DNA from: Streptomyces deccanensis
Lineage (GTDB): Bacteria; Actinomycetota; Actinomycetes; Streptomycetales; Streptomycetaceae
Direction: 5' to 3'
Length of the DNA: 64,000 nucleotides
Assembly (NCBI RefSeq): GCF_022385335.1
Contig: NZ_CP092431.1
Coordinates: forward strand, 4,774,001 to 4,838,000
Program-made: the position numbers and the translations under genes
Part shown: one piece after another, positions 35,646-44,844 of the stretch
Position numbering within the stretch: position 1 is the stretch's first letter
Layout of the letters: every line of letters begins with the position of its first letter
Notes under the pieces: model-generated
The model's input: only the letters and a program-made list of their open reading frames with translations
Told to the model about the DNA's origin: nothing
The model's database searches: none

Positions 35646-35837
35646 GTGGCTCCGGCAGGCGGTACGGCGGTTCAGGACCACGTGGCCCTCGCCGAGATCG
35701 AGCTCTGCGGCGACCTCATCATCGCGGCCTCCACCACCGACGGCGACCGCCTCAGCCCCGACCGCATCGACGAGGTCCTCCGCGTGTGGGAAGAACGCTC
35801 CCACGAGAACGACCCGCCCCGCCGACCGCCCTGTTAG
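35646..35837 (+). CDS. Small conserved protein, unknown
   Basis: 63 residues. The GTG follows AGAGGTGATGC. The sequence (VQDHVALAEIELCGDLIIAA, DRLSPDRIDEVLRVW) is well-formed, with an alpha-beta-alpha pattern. Similar short genes are common near phosphate genes in Streptomyces as I recall. An ATG two codons earlier is an alternative start. No known domain. Confidence 0.6.
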   Translation: MAPAGGTAVQDHVALAEIELCGDLIIAASTTDGDRLSPDRIDEVLRVWEERSHENDPPRRPPC

Positions 35838-35928
35838 CGGGCACCCGCGGCGGGAGCCCGCGCGGGGAGCCCGTACCCGGTGGCCGAAAAGCGACCCCCT
35901 GGACGGGCCCCCGGCCGCCCTCGGCCCC

Positions 35929-36306
35929 TCAGGTCCGCAGCAGCCGGCCGATCGCCTTCGTGGCCTCCTCCACCTTCGCGTCGATCTCGGCGCCGCCCTT
36001 CAGCGCGGCGTCGGCGACGCAGTGCCGCAGATGTTCCTCCAGCAACTGCAGCGCGAAGGACTGCAGCGCCTTGGTCGACGCGGAGACCTGGGTGAGTATG
36101 TCGATGCAGTAGACATCCTCGTCGACCATCCGCTGGAGCCCACGGATCTGCCCCTCGATGCGCCTCAGGCGCTTCAGGTGTTCGGCCTTCTCCTTGTGGT
36201 ACCCGTGGATTCCACGGTCGTGGTCGGTCACCACCACCGGCTCCGCACCCGGCTCCACACCGTCCACCGCGGAGGGCACCTCGGCTCCGGCCCCTGTGGT
36301 CGTCAT
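35929..36306 (-). CDS. csoR: CsoR copper-sensing repressor
   Basis: 125 residues, all-helical DUF156 fold. Copper ligands C67 (VYCIDILTQ), H92 and C96 (EEHLRHC) are all present, with KAEHLKRLRRIEGQIRGLQR in front. The N-terminal 25 residues are a variable extension. It represses when copper-free and lets go on Cu(I). Upstream is a palindrome of the TATACCC/GGGTATA type. No copper-pump or CopZ gene is next to it, so it regulates at a distance; it is divergent from the DUF47/Pit genes. Confidence 0.93.
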   Translation of the reverse strand: MTTTGAGAEVPSAVDGVEPGAEPVVVTDHDRGIHGYHKEKAEHLKRLRRIEGQIRGLQRMVDEDVYCIDILTQVSASTKALQSFALQLLEEHLRHCVADAALKGGAEIDAKVEEATKAIGRLLRT

Positions 36307-36321
36307 CGCAGCCTCCAGACA

Positions 36322-36340
36322 TATACCCCTACCGGGTATA
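36322..36340. promoter_or_regulatory. CsoR operator
   Basis: TATACCC-N5-GGGTATA lies 15 bp upstream of the csoR start. It matches the G-tract pseudo-palindromes bound by CsoR. A second GGCGGGTATACGCC dyad at about 36355-36368 may be an extra site. Confidence 0.75.
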
Positions 36341-36494
36341 TCGTATCGAACTTTGGCGGGTATACGCCCTGCGGGCAGCCCCCATGCCGACCCGTCTTCC
36401 TGATGGGCGACACTGGGGGACGGCCCATTAGCCGTGGCCGGATGATGCGCCTAGCATCAGCCTGACCGAAACCCATGCATACCGAGGACCCCAC

Positions 36495-37115
36495 GTGCGC
36501 TTTCGTCTGACCCCCAGGGAGACGAGCTTCTACGACATGTTCGCCGCCTCCGCGGACAACATCGTCACGGGCTCGAAGCTCCTGATGGAACTGCTCGGGG
36601 CGGACGCGTCCGCCCGGGCCGAGATCGCGGAGCGGATGCGGGCAGCGGAACACGCCGGTGACGACGCCACACACGCGATCTTCCACCAGCTGAACTCCTC
36701 GTTCATCACGCCCTTCGACCGCGAGGACATCTACAACCTCGCGTCCTCCCTCGACGACATCATGGACTTCATGGAGGAGGCCGTCGACCTGGTCGTCCTC
36801 TACAACGTCGAGGAACTGCCCAAGGGCGTGGAGCAGCAGATCGAGGTCCTGGCGCGCGCGGCCGAACTGACGGCCGAGGCGATGCCCAACCTCCGCACCA
36901 TGGACAACCTCACCGAGTACTGGATCGAGGTCAACCGCCTGGAGAACCAGGCCGACCAGATCCACCGCAAGCTGCTGGCCATGCTCTTCAACGGCAAGTA
37001 CGAGGCCATCGAGGTCCTCAAGCTCAAGCAGATCGTGGATGTGCTGGAGGAGGCGGCGGACGCCTTCGAGCACGTCGCCAACACGGTGGAGACGATCGCC
37101 GTCAAGGAGTCCTGA
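36495..37115 (+). CDS. PhoU-like DUF47 protein, Pit partner
   Basis: 206 residues, helical, GTG start (MRFRLTPRETSFYDMFA). Metal-binding-like acids are in ExxxD patterns such as EHAGDDATHAIF and TPFDREDIYNLASSLDDIMD. This is the DUF47 (TIGR00153) accessory protein that precedes Pit phosphate transporters. It probably gates Pit. Pit starts 7 bp downstream. Confidence 0.9.
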   Translation: MRFRLTPRETSFYDMFAASADNIVTGSKLLMELLGADASARAEIAERMRAAEHAGDDATHAIFHQLNSSFITPFDREDIYNLASSLDDIMDFMEEAVDLVVLYNVEELPKGVEQQIEVLARAAELTAEAMPNLRTMDNLTEYWIEVNRLENQADQIHRKLLAMLFNGKYEAIEVLKLKQIVDVLEEAADAFEHVANTVETIAVKES

Positions 37116-37122
37116 ACCCTTC

Positions 37123-38121
37123 ATGGACACCTTCGCTCTGGTCGTGACCATCGGCGTCGCGCTCTTCTTCACGTACACCAACGGCTTCCACGACTCCGCG
37201 AACGCCATCGCGACCTCGGTGTCGACCCGCGCGCTGACGCCGCGCGCGGCCCTCGCCATGGCCGCGGTGATGAACCTCGTCGGCGCGTTCCTCGGCAGCG
37301 GCGTCGCCAAGACGGTCAGCGAGGGCCTGATCTCCACGCCCGAGGGCTCCAAGGGGATGGGCATCCTCTTCGCGGCCCTGGTCGGCGCGATCACCTGGAA
37401 CCTCATCACCTGGTACTTCGGCCTGCCGTCGTCCTCCTCCCACGCCCTCTTCGGCGGCATGGTCGGCGCGGCCCTCGCCGGCGGTACGACGGTCTACTGG
37501 TCCGGCGTGCTGGAGAAGGTCGTCATCCCGATGTTCATCTCCCCGGTGGTCGGCCTGGTCGTCGGCTATCTGGTGATGGCGGGCATCATGTGGATCTTCC
37601 GCCGCGCCAACCCGCACAAGGCGAAGCGCGGTTTCCGGATCGCGCAGACCGTCTCGGCGGCCGGCATGGCGCTCGGCCACGGTCTCCAGGACGCCCAGAA
37701 GACGATGGGCATCGTCGTCATGGCCCTGGTCATCGCGGACGTCGAGGACTACGGCGACCCGATCCCGATCTGGGTGAAGATCGCCTGCGCGGTGATGCTC
37801 TCCCTCGGCACCTACGCGGGCGGCTGGCGCATCATGCGCACCCTGGGCCGGAAGATCATCGAACTCGACCCGCCGCAGGGCTTCGCGGCCGAGACCACCG
37901 GCGCGTCGATCATGTTCATCACGGCCTTCATCTTCAAGGCCCCCATCTCCACGACCCACATCATCACCTCGGCGATCATGGGCGTCGGCGCCACCAAGCG
38001 CATCAACGCCGTCCGCTGGGGCGTCGCGAAGAACATCATCCTCGGCTGGTTCATCACGATGCCGGCCGCGGCCCTGGTCGCCGCGACGAGCTTCTGGATC
38101 GTGAACCTGGCGGTTCTCTGA
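37123..38121 (+). CDS. pit: Low-affinity phosphate transporter Pit
   Basis: 332 residues, about ten TM helices. The PiT signatures are present: TNGFHDSANAIATSVSTRAL near residue 20, the repeat with LPSSSSHALFGGMVGAALAG, and the inverted half APISTTHIITSAIMGVGATK. It imports phosphate (with metal and protons). The AAGGAG ribosome site lies about 15 nt upstream, at the end of the DUF47 gene, and the two genes are coupled. Together with pstSCAB this gives low- and high-affinity uptake in one region. Confidence 0.93.
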   Translation: MDTFALVVTIGVALFFTYTNGFHDSANAIATSVSTRALTPRAALAMAAVMNLVGAFLGSGVAKTVSEGLISTPEGSKGMGILFAALVGAITWNLITWYFGLPSSSSHALFGGMVGAALAGGTTVYWSGVLEKVVIPMFISPVVGLVVGYLVMAGIMWIFRRANPHKAKRGFRIAQTVSAAGMALGHGLQDAQKTMGIVVMALVIADVEDYGDPIPIWVKIACAVMLSLGTYAGGWRIMRTLGRKIIELDPPQGFAAETTGASIMFITAFIFKAPISTTHIITSAIMGVGATKRINAVRWGVAKNIILGWFITMPAAALVAATSFWIVNLAVL

Positions 38122-38148
38122 CCGCACGGCGTCCGCCCCACCCCGGCC

Positions 38149-38979
38149 TCACGGGGTGTCGGCGGAGGCCCGCGGCCCGTCCTCCCGTTGCCGGGGCAGC
38201 CGCGGCGGACCCGTACGCGACGGGGCGTACGACCAGGTGCGCACGGCGAAGGCCAGCAGCCCGGCCGCGGAGGCGGTCACCGCCCAGACGAGCCCGAGCA
38301 GCAGATACGCGACCGGGTACGTGGCGGTGACCCCGGCCGCCGTCGCCGCCTGCACCGGCCCGTAGCTCGGCAACGCCCACAGCCCCGGCTGGTCGGCGGC
38401 GGGGTTGGTGATCGGGTTCTGCAGGCCCATGTCGACCAGGCTCGCCATGACCACGGTGAACATGCCCTCCAGCTCGCCCCGCACCAGCGCCCCGAGCAGG
38501 ATGCCGAGGCCGCCGTAGACGAGTCCGGCGACGAACAGCGCCAGGGTCATGCCCCAGAACCGCTCCACCGGCCAGGCCAGCCACTGCACCAGCGCCGCGT
38601 ACAGCGCGAGCAGGGCCGACACCGTGCACAGGCCGACGAACCGGGCCGCGACGAGCGAGGTGCGCGGGAACCCGGCCAGCACCAGCCGCCGGTCGAACGC
38701 GCCCGTCGTGAACGACGCCATGAACATCGTCAGCCCGACGATCATGGTGACGGCGTGCAGCGCCCCGGAGAGCTGGTTCACGTGGTCGGCGACGGCGACC
38801 ACGTCGCGGGAGAGCGCGCCCAGCCGGAAGCGGATCTCGCCGGGGCGGGCGACCGCGTGGAACATCCGGTTCTGGAACGGCAGGAACCCCACCGCCAGCG
38901 TGATCGCCAACCGGTTCCGGCCGTGCCCGACGACCTCGAACCACAGCGCCGTACGGAAGGCCGCACCCCGTCGGCTCAC
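38149..38979 (-). CDS. ABC-2-like permease
   Basis: 276 residues, six or so TM helices (TMFMASFTTGAF, LALYAALVQWLAW, LFVAGLVYGGLGILLGALVRG). GTG overlaps the ATPase stop by 4 bp, so the ATPase and this permease form one exporter. Conserved ABC-2 helices are recognisable (FTVVMASLVDMGLQNPITNP resembles the ABC-2 membrane protein signature). Substrate unknown. Confidence 0.8.
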   Translation of the reverse strand: MSRRGAAFRTALWFEVVGHGRNRLAITLAVGFLPFQNRMFHAVARPGEIRFRLGALSRDVVAVADHVNQLSGALHAVTMIVGLTMFMASFTTGAFDRRLVLAGFPRTSLVAARFVGLCTVSALLALYAALVQWLAWPVERFWGMTLALFVAGLVYGGLGILLGALVRGELEGMFTVVMASLVDMGLQNPITNPAADQPGLWALPSYGPVQAATAAGVTATYPVAYLLLGLVWAVTASAAGLLAFAVRTWSYAPSRTGPPRLPRQREDGPRASADTP

Positions 38980-39593
38980 CCCGCCGGCCTCTCCTCGACG
39001 ACCCCCTCGTGGAGATGGCCGATCGTGTCGAAGCGGTCCCGGTCGTGGGCGATGTGCGAGACGACGAGGACGGACCTGCCCGCCTCGCGCAGCTCCGCCG
39101 TCAGCTCCCAGAACCGCTGGTAGGTCTCCCAGTCGAAGCCCTGGTAGGGCTCGTCGAGGACCAGGATCGGCGGGTCGTGCATCAGCGCGAGCGTGAGGTT
39201 GAGCTTCTGTCGGGTGCCACCGCTCAGGGTGCCCACCCGCCGGCCCCGGCACCGCTCGAAGGAGAGGACATCCAGCAGCCGGTGCGCCGTCCGCAGGTCG
39301 TCGAGCCGGTAGGCGACCTGGAAGAACCGCAGGTGCTGCTCGACGGTGAGCCGGTCGTTGACCACCGCGTGCTGGGGGCAGTACCCGAGCGGCCCGGCCC
39401 GCTCCACCGTCCCCGCGTCCGCCGTCAACTCCCCGACGAGCACCCGCAACAGGGTGCTCTTCCCCGCCCCGTTCTCCCCCACGACCCCCACCACGGCCCC
39501 CGCCGGCACCTCCAGCGACACCCCGCGCAACACCTTCGTCCGCCCGTACGCCTTGTGGATGCCGTCGGCCCGCAGACACACCGCCCGTCCCAA
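38976..39593 (-). CDS. ABC transporter ATPase
   Basis: 205 residues, with Walker A (GENGAGKST), signature LSGGTRQKLNLTLAL, Walker B (ILVLDEPYQGFD) and H-loop (VVSHIAHD). The small size and lack of a C-terminal tail fit an ABC-2-type exporter partner. A TTG start behind GGGAGTCCG is used; a GTG four codons later is possible. It is translated with the permease. Confidence 0.85.
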   Translation of the reverse strand: MGRAVCLRADGIHKAYGRTKVLRGVSLEVPAGAVVGVVGENGAGKSTLLRVLVGELTADAGTVERAGPLGYCPQHAVVNDRLTVEQHLRFFQVAYRLDDLRTAHRLLDVLSFERCRGRRVGTLSGGTRQKLNLTLALMHDPPILVLDEPYQGFDWETYQRFWELTAELREAGRSVLVVSHIAHDRDRFDTIGHLHEGVVEERPAG

Positions 39594-39730
39594 CGGACTC
39601 CCCTCCCGTCGCCGCCCCCGAAGAACGCCAACGACCCCGCCCGACCGAGGTCACGCGCCCGAGGCCGGAGGACCAGCCCCGAAGCAGGCGGGCCAGGCCC
39701 GAAGCCGGTCGACCGGCCCCGAACGCCGAC

Positions 39731-39761
39731 GGGCCCGCCCCCGGGAGCCGGGGGCGGGCCC
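39731..39761. terminator. 14-bp stem terminator after pst operon
   Basis: GGGCCCGCCCCCGG pairs with CCGGGGGCGGGCCC across GAG; CTTTAT follows on the plus strand. Sits beyond the pstB end. Its T-run is on the plus side, so it may mainly stop antisense or read-through transcription. Confidence 0.65.
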
Positions 39762-39841
39762 TTTATCTACCTCGCGGCGGCACCGCCATGCAGCACCGCG
39801 AGGGGTCTTGGGAGGTCGGCCGGGACGACGCCGGCGCGGGC

Positions 39842-40618
39842 TCAGCCGAAGCGGCCGGAGATGTAGTCCTCCGTGGCCTGGACGGACGGGTTGGAGAAGA
39901 TCCGCTCCGTGTCGTCTATCTCGATCAGCTTGCCCGGCTGCCCGACGGCGGCGAGGTTGAAGAACGCCGTACGGTCGGAGACACGCGCCGCCTGCTGCAT
40001 GTTGTGCGTCACGATGACGATCGTGAAGCGCTCCTTCAGCTCACCGATGAGGTCCTCGATGGCCAGCGTCGAGATCGGGTCGAGCGCGGAGCACGGCTCG
40101 TCCATGAGCAGCACCTTCGGCTCGACCGCGATGGCGCGGGCGATGCACAGCCGCTGCTGCTGACCACCGGAGAGCCCGGAGCCCGGCTTGTTCAGACGGT
40201 CCTTGACCTCGTTCCAGAGGTTCGCGCCCTTGAGGGACTTCTCGACGACGTCGTCCATCTCGGACTTCTTCTTGCCGCCGACCAGCTTCAGGCCCGCCGC
40301 CACGTTGTCGTAGATCGACATCGTGGGGAACGGGTTCGGACGCTGGAAGACCATGCCGACCTCACGCCGCACGGAGACCGGGTCGACCCCGGCGCCGTAC
40401 AGGTTCTCGTCGTCGAGCATGACCTTGCCCTCGACACGGCCGCCGGGCGTGACCTCGTGCATCCGGTTCAGCGTGCGCAGGAACGTGGACTTGCCGCAGC
40501 CGGAGGGGCCGATGAAGGCCGTCACGGTCCGGGGCTCGATGGCCATCGAGATGTCCTCGATGGCACGGAAGGAGCTGTAGTAGGCGTTGAGGCCGCTGAC
40601 GTCGATTCGCTTGGCCAT
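39842..40618 (-). CDS. pstB: Phosphate ABC transporter ATPase PstB
   Basis: 258 residues, with Walker A (GPSGCGKST), signature [16 protein letters not shown] and Walker B ([13 protein letters not shown]). The ATG after a short in-frame Met-Ile-His prefix is used because the family starts [10 protein letters not shown]. It hydrolyses ATP for the PstSCA phosphate importer. Last gene of the operon. Confidence 0.95.
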   Translation of the reverse strand: MAKRIDVSGLNAYYSSFRAIEDISMAIEPRTVTAFIGPSGCGKSTFLRTLNRMHEVTPGGRVEGKVMLDDENLYGAGVDPVSVRREVGMVFQRPNPFPTMSIYDNVAAGLKLVGGKKKSEMDDVVEKSLKGANLWNEVKDRLNKPGSGLSGGQQQRLCIARAIAVEPKVLLMDEPCSALDPISTLAIEDLIGELKERFTIVIVTHNMQQAARVSDRTAFFNLAAVGQPGKLIEIDDTERIFSNPSVQATEDYISGRFG

Positions 40619-40723
40619 GTGAATCATTGCTTCTTTCGCGAGGAATTCGCGGGGAATTCGGGGATCTGGTCGCTGGGTGGCCGCGTCAGCGACCGGGCGC
40701 GCGGCGTCGCGGCCGCGTGATTG

Positions 40724-41779
40724 TCATCGGGGGGCCTTCCAGCGGGCGATGCCGCGGGCCGCCAGGTTCAGGATCATGATGAAGGCGATCAGCGTCAGCG
40801 ACGCCGCCCACGCACGGTCGTACGCCGCTCCGGAGCCGCTGCTCTGCTGGAACTGCAGATAGATGTACATCGGCAGCGAGGCCTGCGGGTCGGAGAAGGG
40901 GTTCGTGTTGATGTAGTTCGAACCCCACACGAGCAGCAGGACCGGAGCGGTCTCACCGGCGATACGGGCGATCGCGAGCATCACACCTGTCGTGATACCA
41001 CCGATGGCGGTCGGAAGCACGATTTTGAGGATGGTGCGCCACTTGGGCACGCCCAGTGCCAGCGAGGCCTCGCGCAGCTCGTTCGGGACGAGCTTGAGCA
41101 TCTCCTCGGTGGAGCGGACGACGACCGGCAGCATCAGGATGGTCAGCGCCATCGCGCCGGCGAAGCCGGAGGGGCCCATGCCCAGGATCAGGATCCAGGT
41201 GCTGAGGATGAACAGACCCGCGACGATCGACGGGATGCCCGTCATGACGTCGACGAAGAAGGTCACGGCCTTGGCGAGCCGGCCCCGGCCGTACTCGACC
41301 AGGTAGATCGCGGTCAGCACACCGATCGGCACGGAGATGACGGCGGCGATGCCGACCTGCTCCAGGGTGCCGAGGATGGCGTGGTAGATACCGCCGCCGG
41401 GCTGAGAGGTGGCGACCACACCCATCGAGTGGGTGAGGAAGTAGACGTCGAGGACCTTCACACCGCGGCTGATGGTCTCCCAGACGAGGGAGGCCAGCGG
41501 GAGCACCGCGAGCATGAACGCGACCCAGACGAGGCTGGTCGCCAGCCGGTCTTTCGCCTGTCGCTTGCCCTCGACGCGCGCGGCGATGGCGAACGAGCCG
41601 AGGACGAAGAGGATGCCGGCGATCAGGGCCCACTGGATGGAGCTCTCCAGGCCGGCCGCGGCGCTGATGCCGAGGCCCAGCACGATCGAGCCGGCGGCGA
41701 CCGCCCACGCGAACCACTTGGGCAGGGACGCGGCACGCAGCGTGCTCGGGCCCTTCGGGGTGAGAGTTGCGTTGCTCAT
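40724..41779 (-). CDS. pstA: Phosphate permease PstA
   Basis: 351 residues, about six TM helices plus an N-terminal tail. The coupling-loop region (VPNELREASLALGVPKWRTI) and inner gate (PSIVAGLFILSTWILIL) are typical of PstA. Start overlaps the pstC stop by 4 bp. With PstC it forms the channel. Confidence 0.93.
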   Translation of the reverse strand: MSNATLTPKGPSTLRAASLPKWFAWAVAAGSIVLGLGISAAAGLESSIQWALIAGILFVLGSFAIAARVEGKRQAKDRLATSLVWVAFMLAVLPLASLVWETISRGVKVLDVYFLTHSMGVVATSQPGGGIYHAILGTLEQVGIAAVISVPIGVLTAIYLVEYGRGRLAKAVTFFVDVMTGIPSIVAGLFILSTWILILGMGPSGFAGAMALTILMLPVVVRSTEEMLKLVPNELREASLALGVPKWRTILKIVLPTAIGGITTGVMLAIARIAGETAPVLLLVWGSNYINTNPFSDPQASLPMYIYLQFQQSSGSGAAYDRAWAASLTLIAFIMILNLAARGIARWKAPR

Positions 41780-42783
41780 GCGTTGGCCCCCGAGAACTCC
41801 TTGCGGCGGGCGATGATCAGGCGGGCCGCGCCGTTGACCAGCAGGGTGATGACGAACAGGACCAGACCGGAGGCGATGAGGGCGTCACGGCCCATCTCGG
41901 TGGCCTCGCTGAACTTGCTGGCGATGTTCTGGGCGAACGTGCCGCCGCCCGGGTCGAGCAGGCTGAGGTTGATCTCGAAGCTGGACGACAGGACCATCGC
42001 CACGGCCATGGTCTCGCCGAGCGCGCGGCCGAGGCCGAGCATCGAGGCGGAGATGACACCGGAGCGCCCGAAGGGCAGGACCGCCATGCGGATGACCTCC
42101 CAGCGGGTGGCGCCGAGGGCCAGCGCGGCCTCCTCGTGCATCCGCGGGACCTGGCGGAAGACCTCACGGCTCACGTTGGTGATGATCGGCAGGATCATGA
42201 TCGCGAGCAGGATGCCGACGGTGAGCATCGAGCGGGGGGCGCCGCCCTGCCACTCGAGGATGCCGGTCCAGCCGAGGTAGTCGTTCAGCCAGCCGTAGAG
42301 CCCGTCGAGCTGCGGTACGAGGACCAGGATGCCCCAGAGGCCGTACACGATGGACGGCACGGCGGCGAGCAGGTCGATCACGTACGCGATGGGGCCGCCG
42401 AGCTTGCGCGGGGCGTAGTGCGTGATGAAGAGCGCGATGCCGACCGCGACCGGGACCGCGATGGCCATCGCGATGACCGACGAGACGACGGTGCCGAAGG
42501 CCAGGACCGCGATGCCGAACACCGGCGGGGAGCCGGTGGGGTTCCACTCGAAGGTGGTGAAGAAGTTGGCCTCGTCCTTGCTGATGGCGAGCGCGGCACG
42601 GTAGCTGAGGAACACGGCGATGGCCGCCATGATCACCAGCAGGAAGATGCCGGACCCGCGCGACAGGCCGAGGAACACCCGGTCACCGGGACGCGTCACG
42701 CCGCGGGCGGTTCGCTTGTCCTCGGCGCTCTCGGACGTCGGTGGGGTGTGGGGTGCGGGAGTGTCTTTGATCGATATGTCCAT
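41776..42783 (-). CDS. pstC: Phosphate permease PstC
   Basis: 335 residues, six TM helices and an N-terminal cytoplasmic tail. EEAALALGATRWEVIRMAVL is the EAA loop that docks on PstB. ATG is chosen with the product starting MDISIKDTPAPH. Overlaps pstA, follows pstS by 137 bp. Confidence 0.93.
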   Translation of the reverse strand: MDISIKDTPAPHTPPTSESAEDKRTARGVTRPGDRVFLGLSRGSGIFLLVIMAAIAVFLSYRAALAISKDEANFFTTFEWNPTGSPPVFGIAVLAFGTVVSSVIAMAIAVPVAVGIALFITHYAPRKLGGPIAYVIDLLAAVPSIVYGLWGILVLVPQLDGLYGWLNDYLGWTGILEWQGGAPRSMLTVGILLAIMILPIITNVSREVFRQVPRMHEEAALALGATRWEVIRMAVLPFGRSGVISASMLGLGRALGETMAVAMVLSSSFEINLSLLDPGGGTFAQNIASKFSEATEMGRDALIASGLVLFVITLLVNGAARLIIARRKEFSGANA

Positions 42784-42920
42784 CAGGTTCTCCGGTCTGC
42801 GGAGCCGTCGCCGTGGGGGCGGCGGCTCGGGGCGGAGCCGCCCGCGGTGGCGGGAGACTCCTGGCGGCGGTGCACCGGACGGTGCGGCCCAGTCCCGGTG
42901 GGGGCTGGGCCGCACTCAGG

Positions 42921-44051
42921 TCAGCTCAGTTCCGAGATGGTCTTGCGGACCTTGGTGATGATCTCCTCGGGCATCGGGGCGTACCCGGCCTCGGAGAGCA
43001 GCGCCTGGCCGTCCTCGGACGCGATGTAGGTGAGGAAGGACTTGGTGGCGGGCAGGGTGTCCGCCTTGTTGCCCTTGTCACAGACGATCTCGTAGGTGAC
43101 GAGGGTGATCGGGTAGGCGCCCTCGGCGGTGGGCTTGTAGTTCAGCTTCAGCGCGAGGTCCTTGCCCGTGCCGACGACCTGGGCCTCGGAGATGGCCTTG
43201 GTGGCGTTCTCGACGGTCGCCTTGACCGGCTCGGCGGCCTCGGTCTTGACGTCGACCGTGGCGATGCCGTCCTTGGCGTAGGAGAGCTCCATGTAGGAGA
43301 TGGCGCCCTTGGTCTCCTTCACGCCCTGCGCGACACCGGAGGAGCCCTGCGCGGACTGGCCGCCCTTGGCCTGCCAGGCCTTGCCGCCCTCGTACTTCCA
43401 GCTGTCGGGGGCCGCGGCGATCAGGTACTTGGTGAAGTTGTCCGTGGTGCCGGACTCGTCCGAGCGGTGGAAGGCCTGGATCTTGAGGTCGGGCAGCTTC
43501 GCGTCGGGGTTCAGCGCCGCGATGGCCTTGTCGTTCCAGTTGGTGATCTTGCTGTCGAAGATCAGGGCGAGGGTCTTGGCGTCCAGGACCAGGTTGTCGA
43601 CACCCGGGACGTTGTAACCGACGGCGATCGGACCGCCGACCATCGGCAGGTCGATGCCCTGACCGCCCTTGCAGATCTCCTTGGAGGCCGTGACCTCTTC
43701 GGGCTTGAGCGCCGAGTCGGAGCCCGCGAAGGCGACCTGGCCCTGCGTGAACGCGGTGATGCCCGCGCCCGAACCGCTGCCCTTGTAGTTGATCACGACG
43801 TCCTTGCAGGCGCCCTGGTACTGGGCCACCCAGGCGTCGATCGCGTTCTTCTGCGCGGAGGAGCCGTCGGCCAGCAGCTGGCCCTTGGCGTCGCCGCAGT
43901 CGATGTTGCCCGCGGCGGCCGTGCTCTCGCCCGTGCCGCTCGCGCCACCACTGGTGTCGTCGGACCCGCACGCGGTGAGGGTCAGGGCGCCGGTGAGGGC
44001 GACAGCACCGAGAGAAAGGGCGCGCAGCCGGTTCTTGCGCTGAAGCTTCAC
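42921..44051 (-). CDS. pstS: Phosphate-binding lipoprotein PstS
   Basis: 376 residues. GTG start, signal peptide and lipobox LTLTA-C28-GSD. The phosphate-binding core shows GSGSGAGITAFTQGQVAFAGSD, with RSDESGTTDNFTKYL as second phosphate loop. The anchored binding protein delivers phosphate to PstCA. PHO-box repeats lie 170-220 bp upstream of the start, as known for pstS in Streptomyces. One of the strongest phosphate-starvation genes in the group. Confidence 0.95.
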   Translation of the reverse strand: MKLQRKNRLRALSLGAVALTGALTLTACGSDDTSGGASGTGESTAAAGNIDCGDAKGQLLADGSSAQKNAIDAWVAQYQGACKDVVINYKGSGSGAGITAFTQGQVAFAGSDSALKPEEVTASKEICKGGQGIDLPMVGGPIAVGYNVPGVDNLVLDAKTLALIFDSKITNWNDKAIAALNPDAKLPDLKIQAFHRSDESGTTDNFTKYLIAAAPDSWKYEGGKAWQAKGGQSAQGSSGVAQGVKETKGAISYMELSYAKDGIATVDVKTEAAEPVKATVENATKAISEAQVVGTGKDLALKLNYKPTAEGAYPITLVTYEIVCDKGNKADTLPATKSFLTYIASEDGQALLSEAGYAPMPEEIITKVRKTISELS

Positions 44052-44223
44052 TTTCGGGGGTTCCTTCCAGGAGCCGCCGTCCACATGGCGGCGTGCGAAG
44101 TCGTCGTATCAGCCTCGGGACCCGTTCCACGGATGCCTTCGGTCCCTCAGACTGCTGTCGTCACGGGCTGCGAGGCCGCATTTCGGTCCACATCCCGCAC
44201 CGGGTAAGGCCGAAATTAGGCAG

Positions 44224-44267
44224 ATCAGGTGAAGCCGCCAATGGACGGAAGTGAACGGCGAGTGAAC
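44224..44267 (-). promoter_or_regulatory. PHO box array upstream of pstS
   Basis: Read on the minus strand: GTTCACTCGCC and GTTCACTTCCG are contiguous 11-bp direct repeats that match the PhoP consensus, then two weaker 11-bp units (TCCATTGGCGG and CTTCACCTGAT). A four-unit array is the arrangement known for strong PhoP targets. Spacing to pstS leaves room for the promoter. Confidence 0.85.
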
Positions 44268-44505
44268 CCCTGCCGACAGTGCGGTGAGGTCACGGAACGC
44301 TTACGGGTAGAACACGTGAGGATCCCGACGCCACGCCGCCCCATCCCAGCCTCCTCACACTCCGCACTCACTCAACTACAGAGAGAAGCCATCCCCCACG
44401 ACCCCCCACTCCACGCCCGCACCCCCCGAAAACCCCCCACCCCACTCCCACAAGCCCCCACCAAGAACAACGGCAGCCCAGTCCCCACCAGCGCCGCAAG
44501 AACCG

Positions 44506-44656
44506 CGCGACCAGCCACAACGCACGCACACCCGAACACACACCCCCACCCCCTCAGGGGCGCGAGGAACTGCGCGACCAGCCACGACGCACGCGCACCC
44601 GAACACACACACCCACCCCCTCAGGGGCGCGAGGAACTGCGCGACCAGCCACAACG
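44506..44656 (+). repeat. 67-bp tandem repeat containing dispersed element
   Basis: Two nearly identical 67-bp units (44506-44572, 44573-44639) and a partial third. Each ends in GGCGCGAGGAACTG, the variant of the dispersed repeat with one changed base, joined to CGCGACCAGCCAC. Looks like local duplication of a repeat copy. Confidence 0.8.
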
Positions 44657-44844
44657 GACCCGCAGCCGAACACGCACGCCCCCTGCCCATGAGGCGCCGG
44701 GGCGCAGCCCCTGGAGGGGGTTGAAGGGGCGCAGCCCCTGGAGGATGGGACGGGTAGGGGCGGCGGGGGCGGATCCTGGGAACCCGCACCCCACCCACCC
44801 CGTCTCGTTCCACGAACCCACGAACGGCGCACCGGGAGACCCAC

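Larger units (their letters stand above)
44052..44844. other. Long gap with PHO boxes and repeats
   Basis: About 790 bp without a gene. It holds the pst promoter and PHO box near pstS, then a C-rich zone with tandem repeats (listed next) and a composite repeat at 44726-44769. The plus-strand FAD oxidase starts at the end. Confidence 0.6.

Noticed and set aside
36303..37460. 385-codon minus-strand frame over DUF47/Pit
   Set aside because: Its sequence is the antisense of the DUF47 and Pit genes, which have clear family motifs.
44506..44656. CRISPR array
   Set aside because: Only two long tandem units with near-identical whole sequence; no repeat-spacer alternation.
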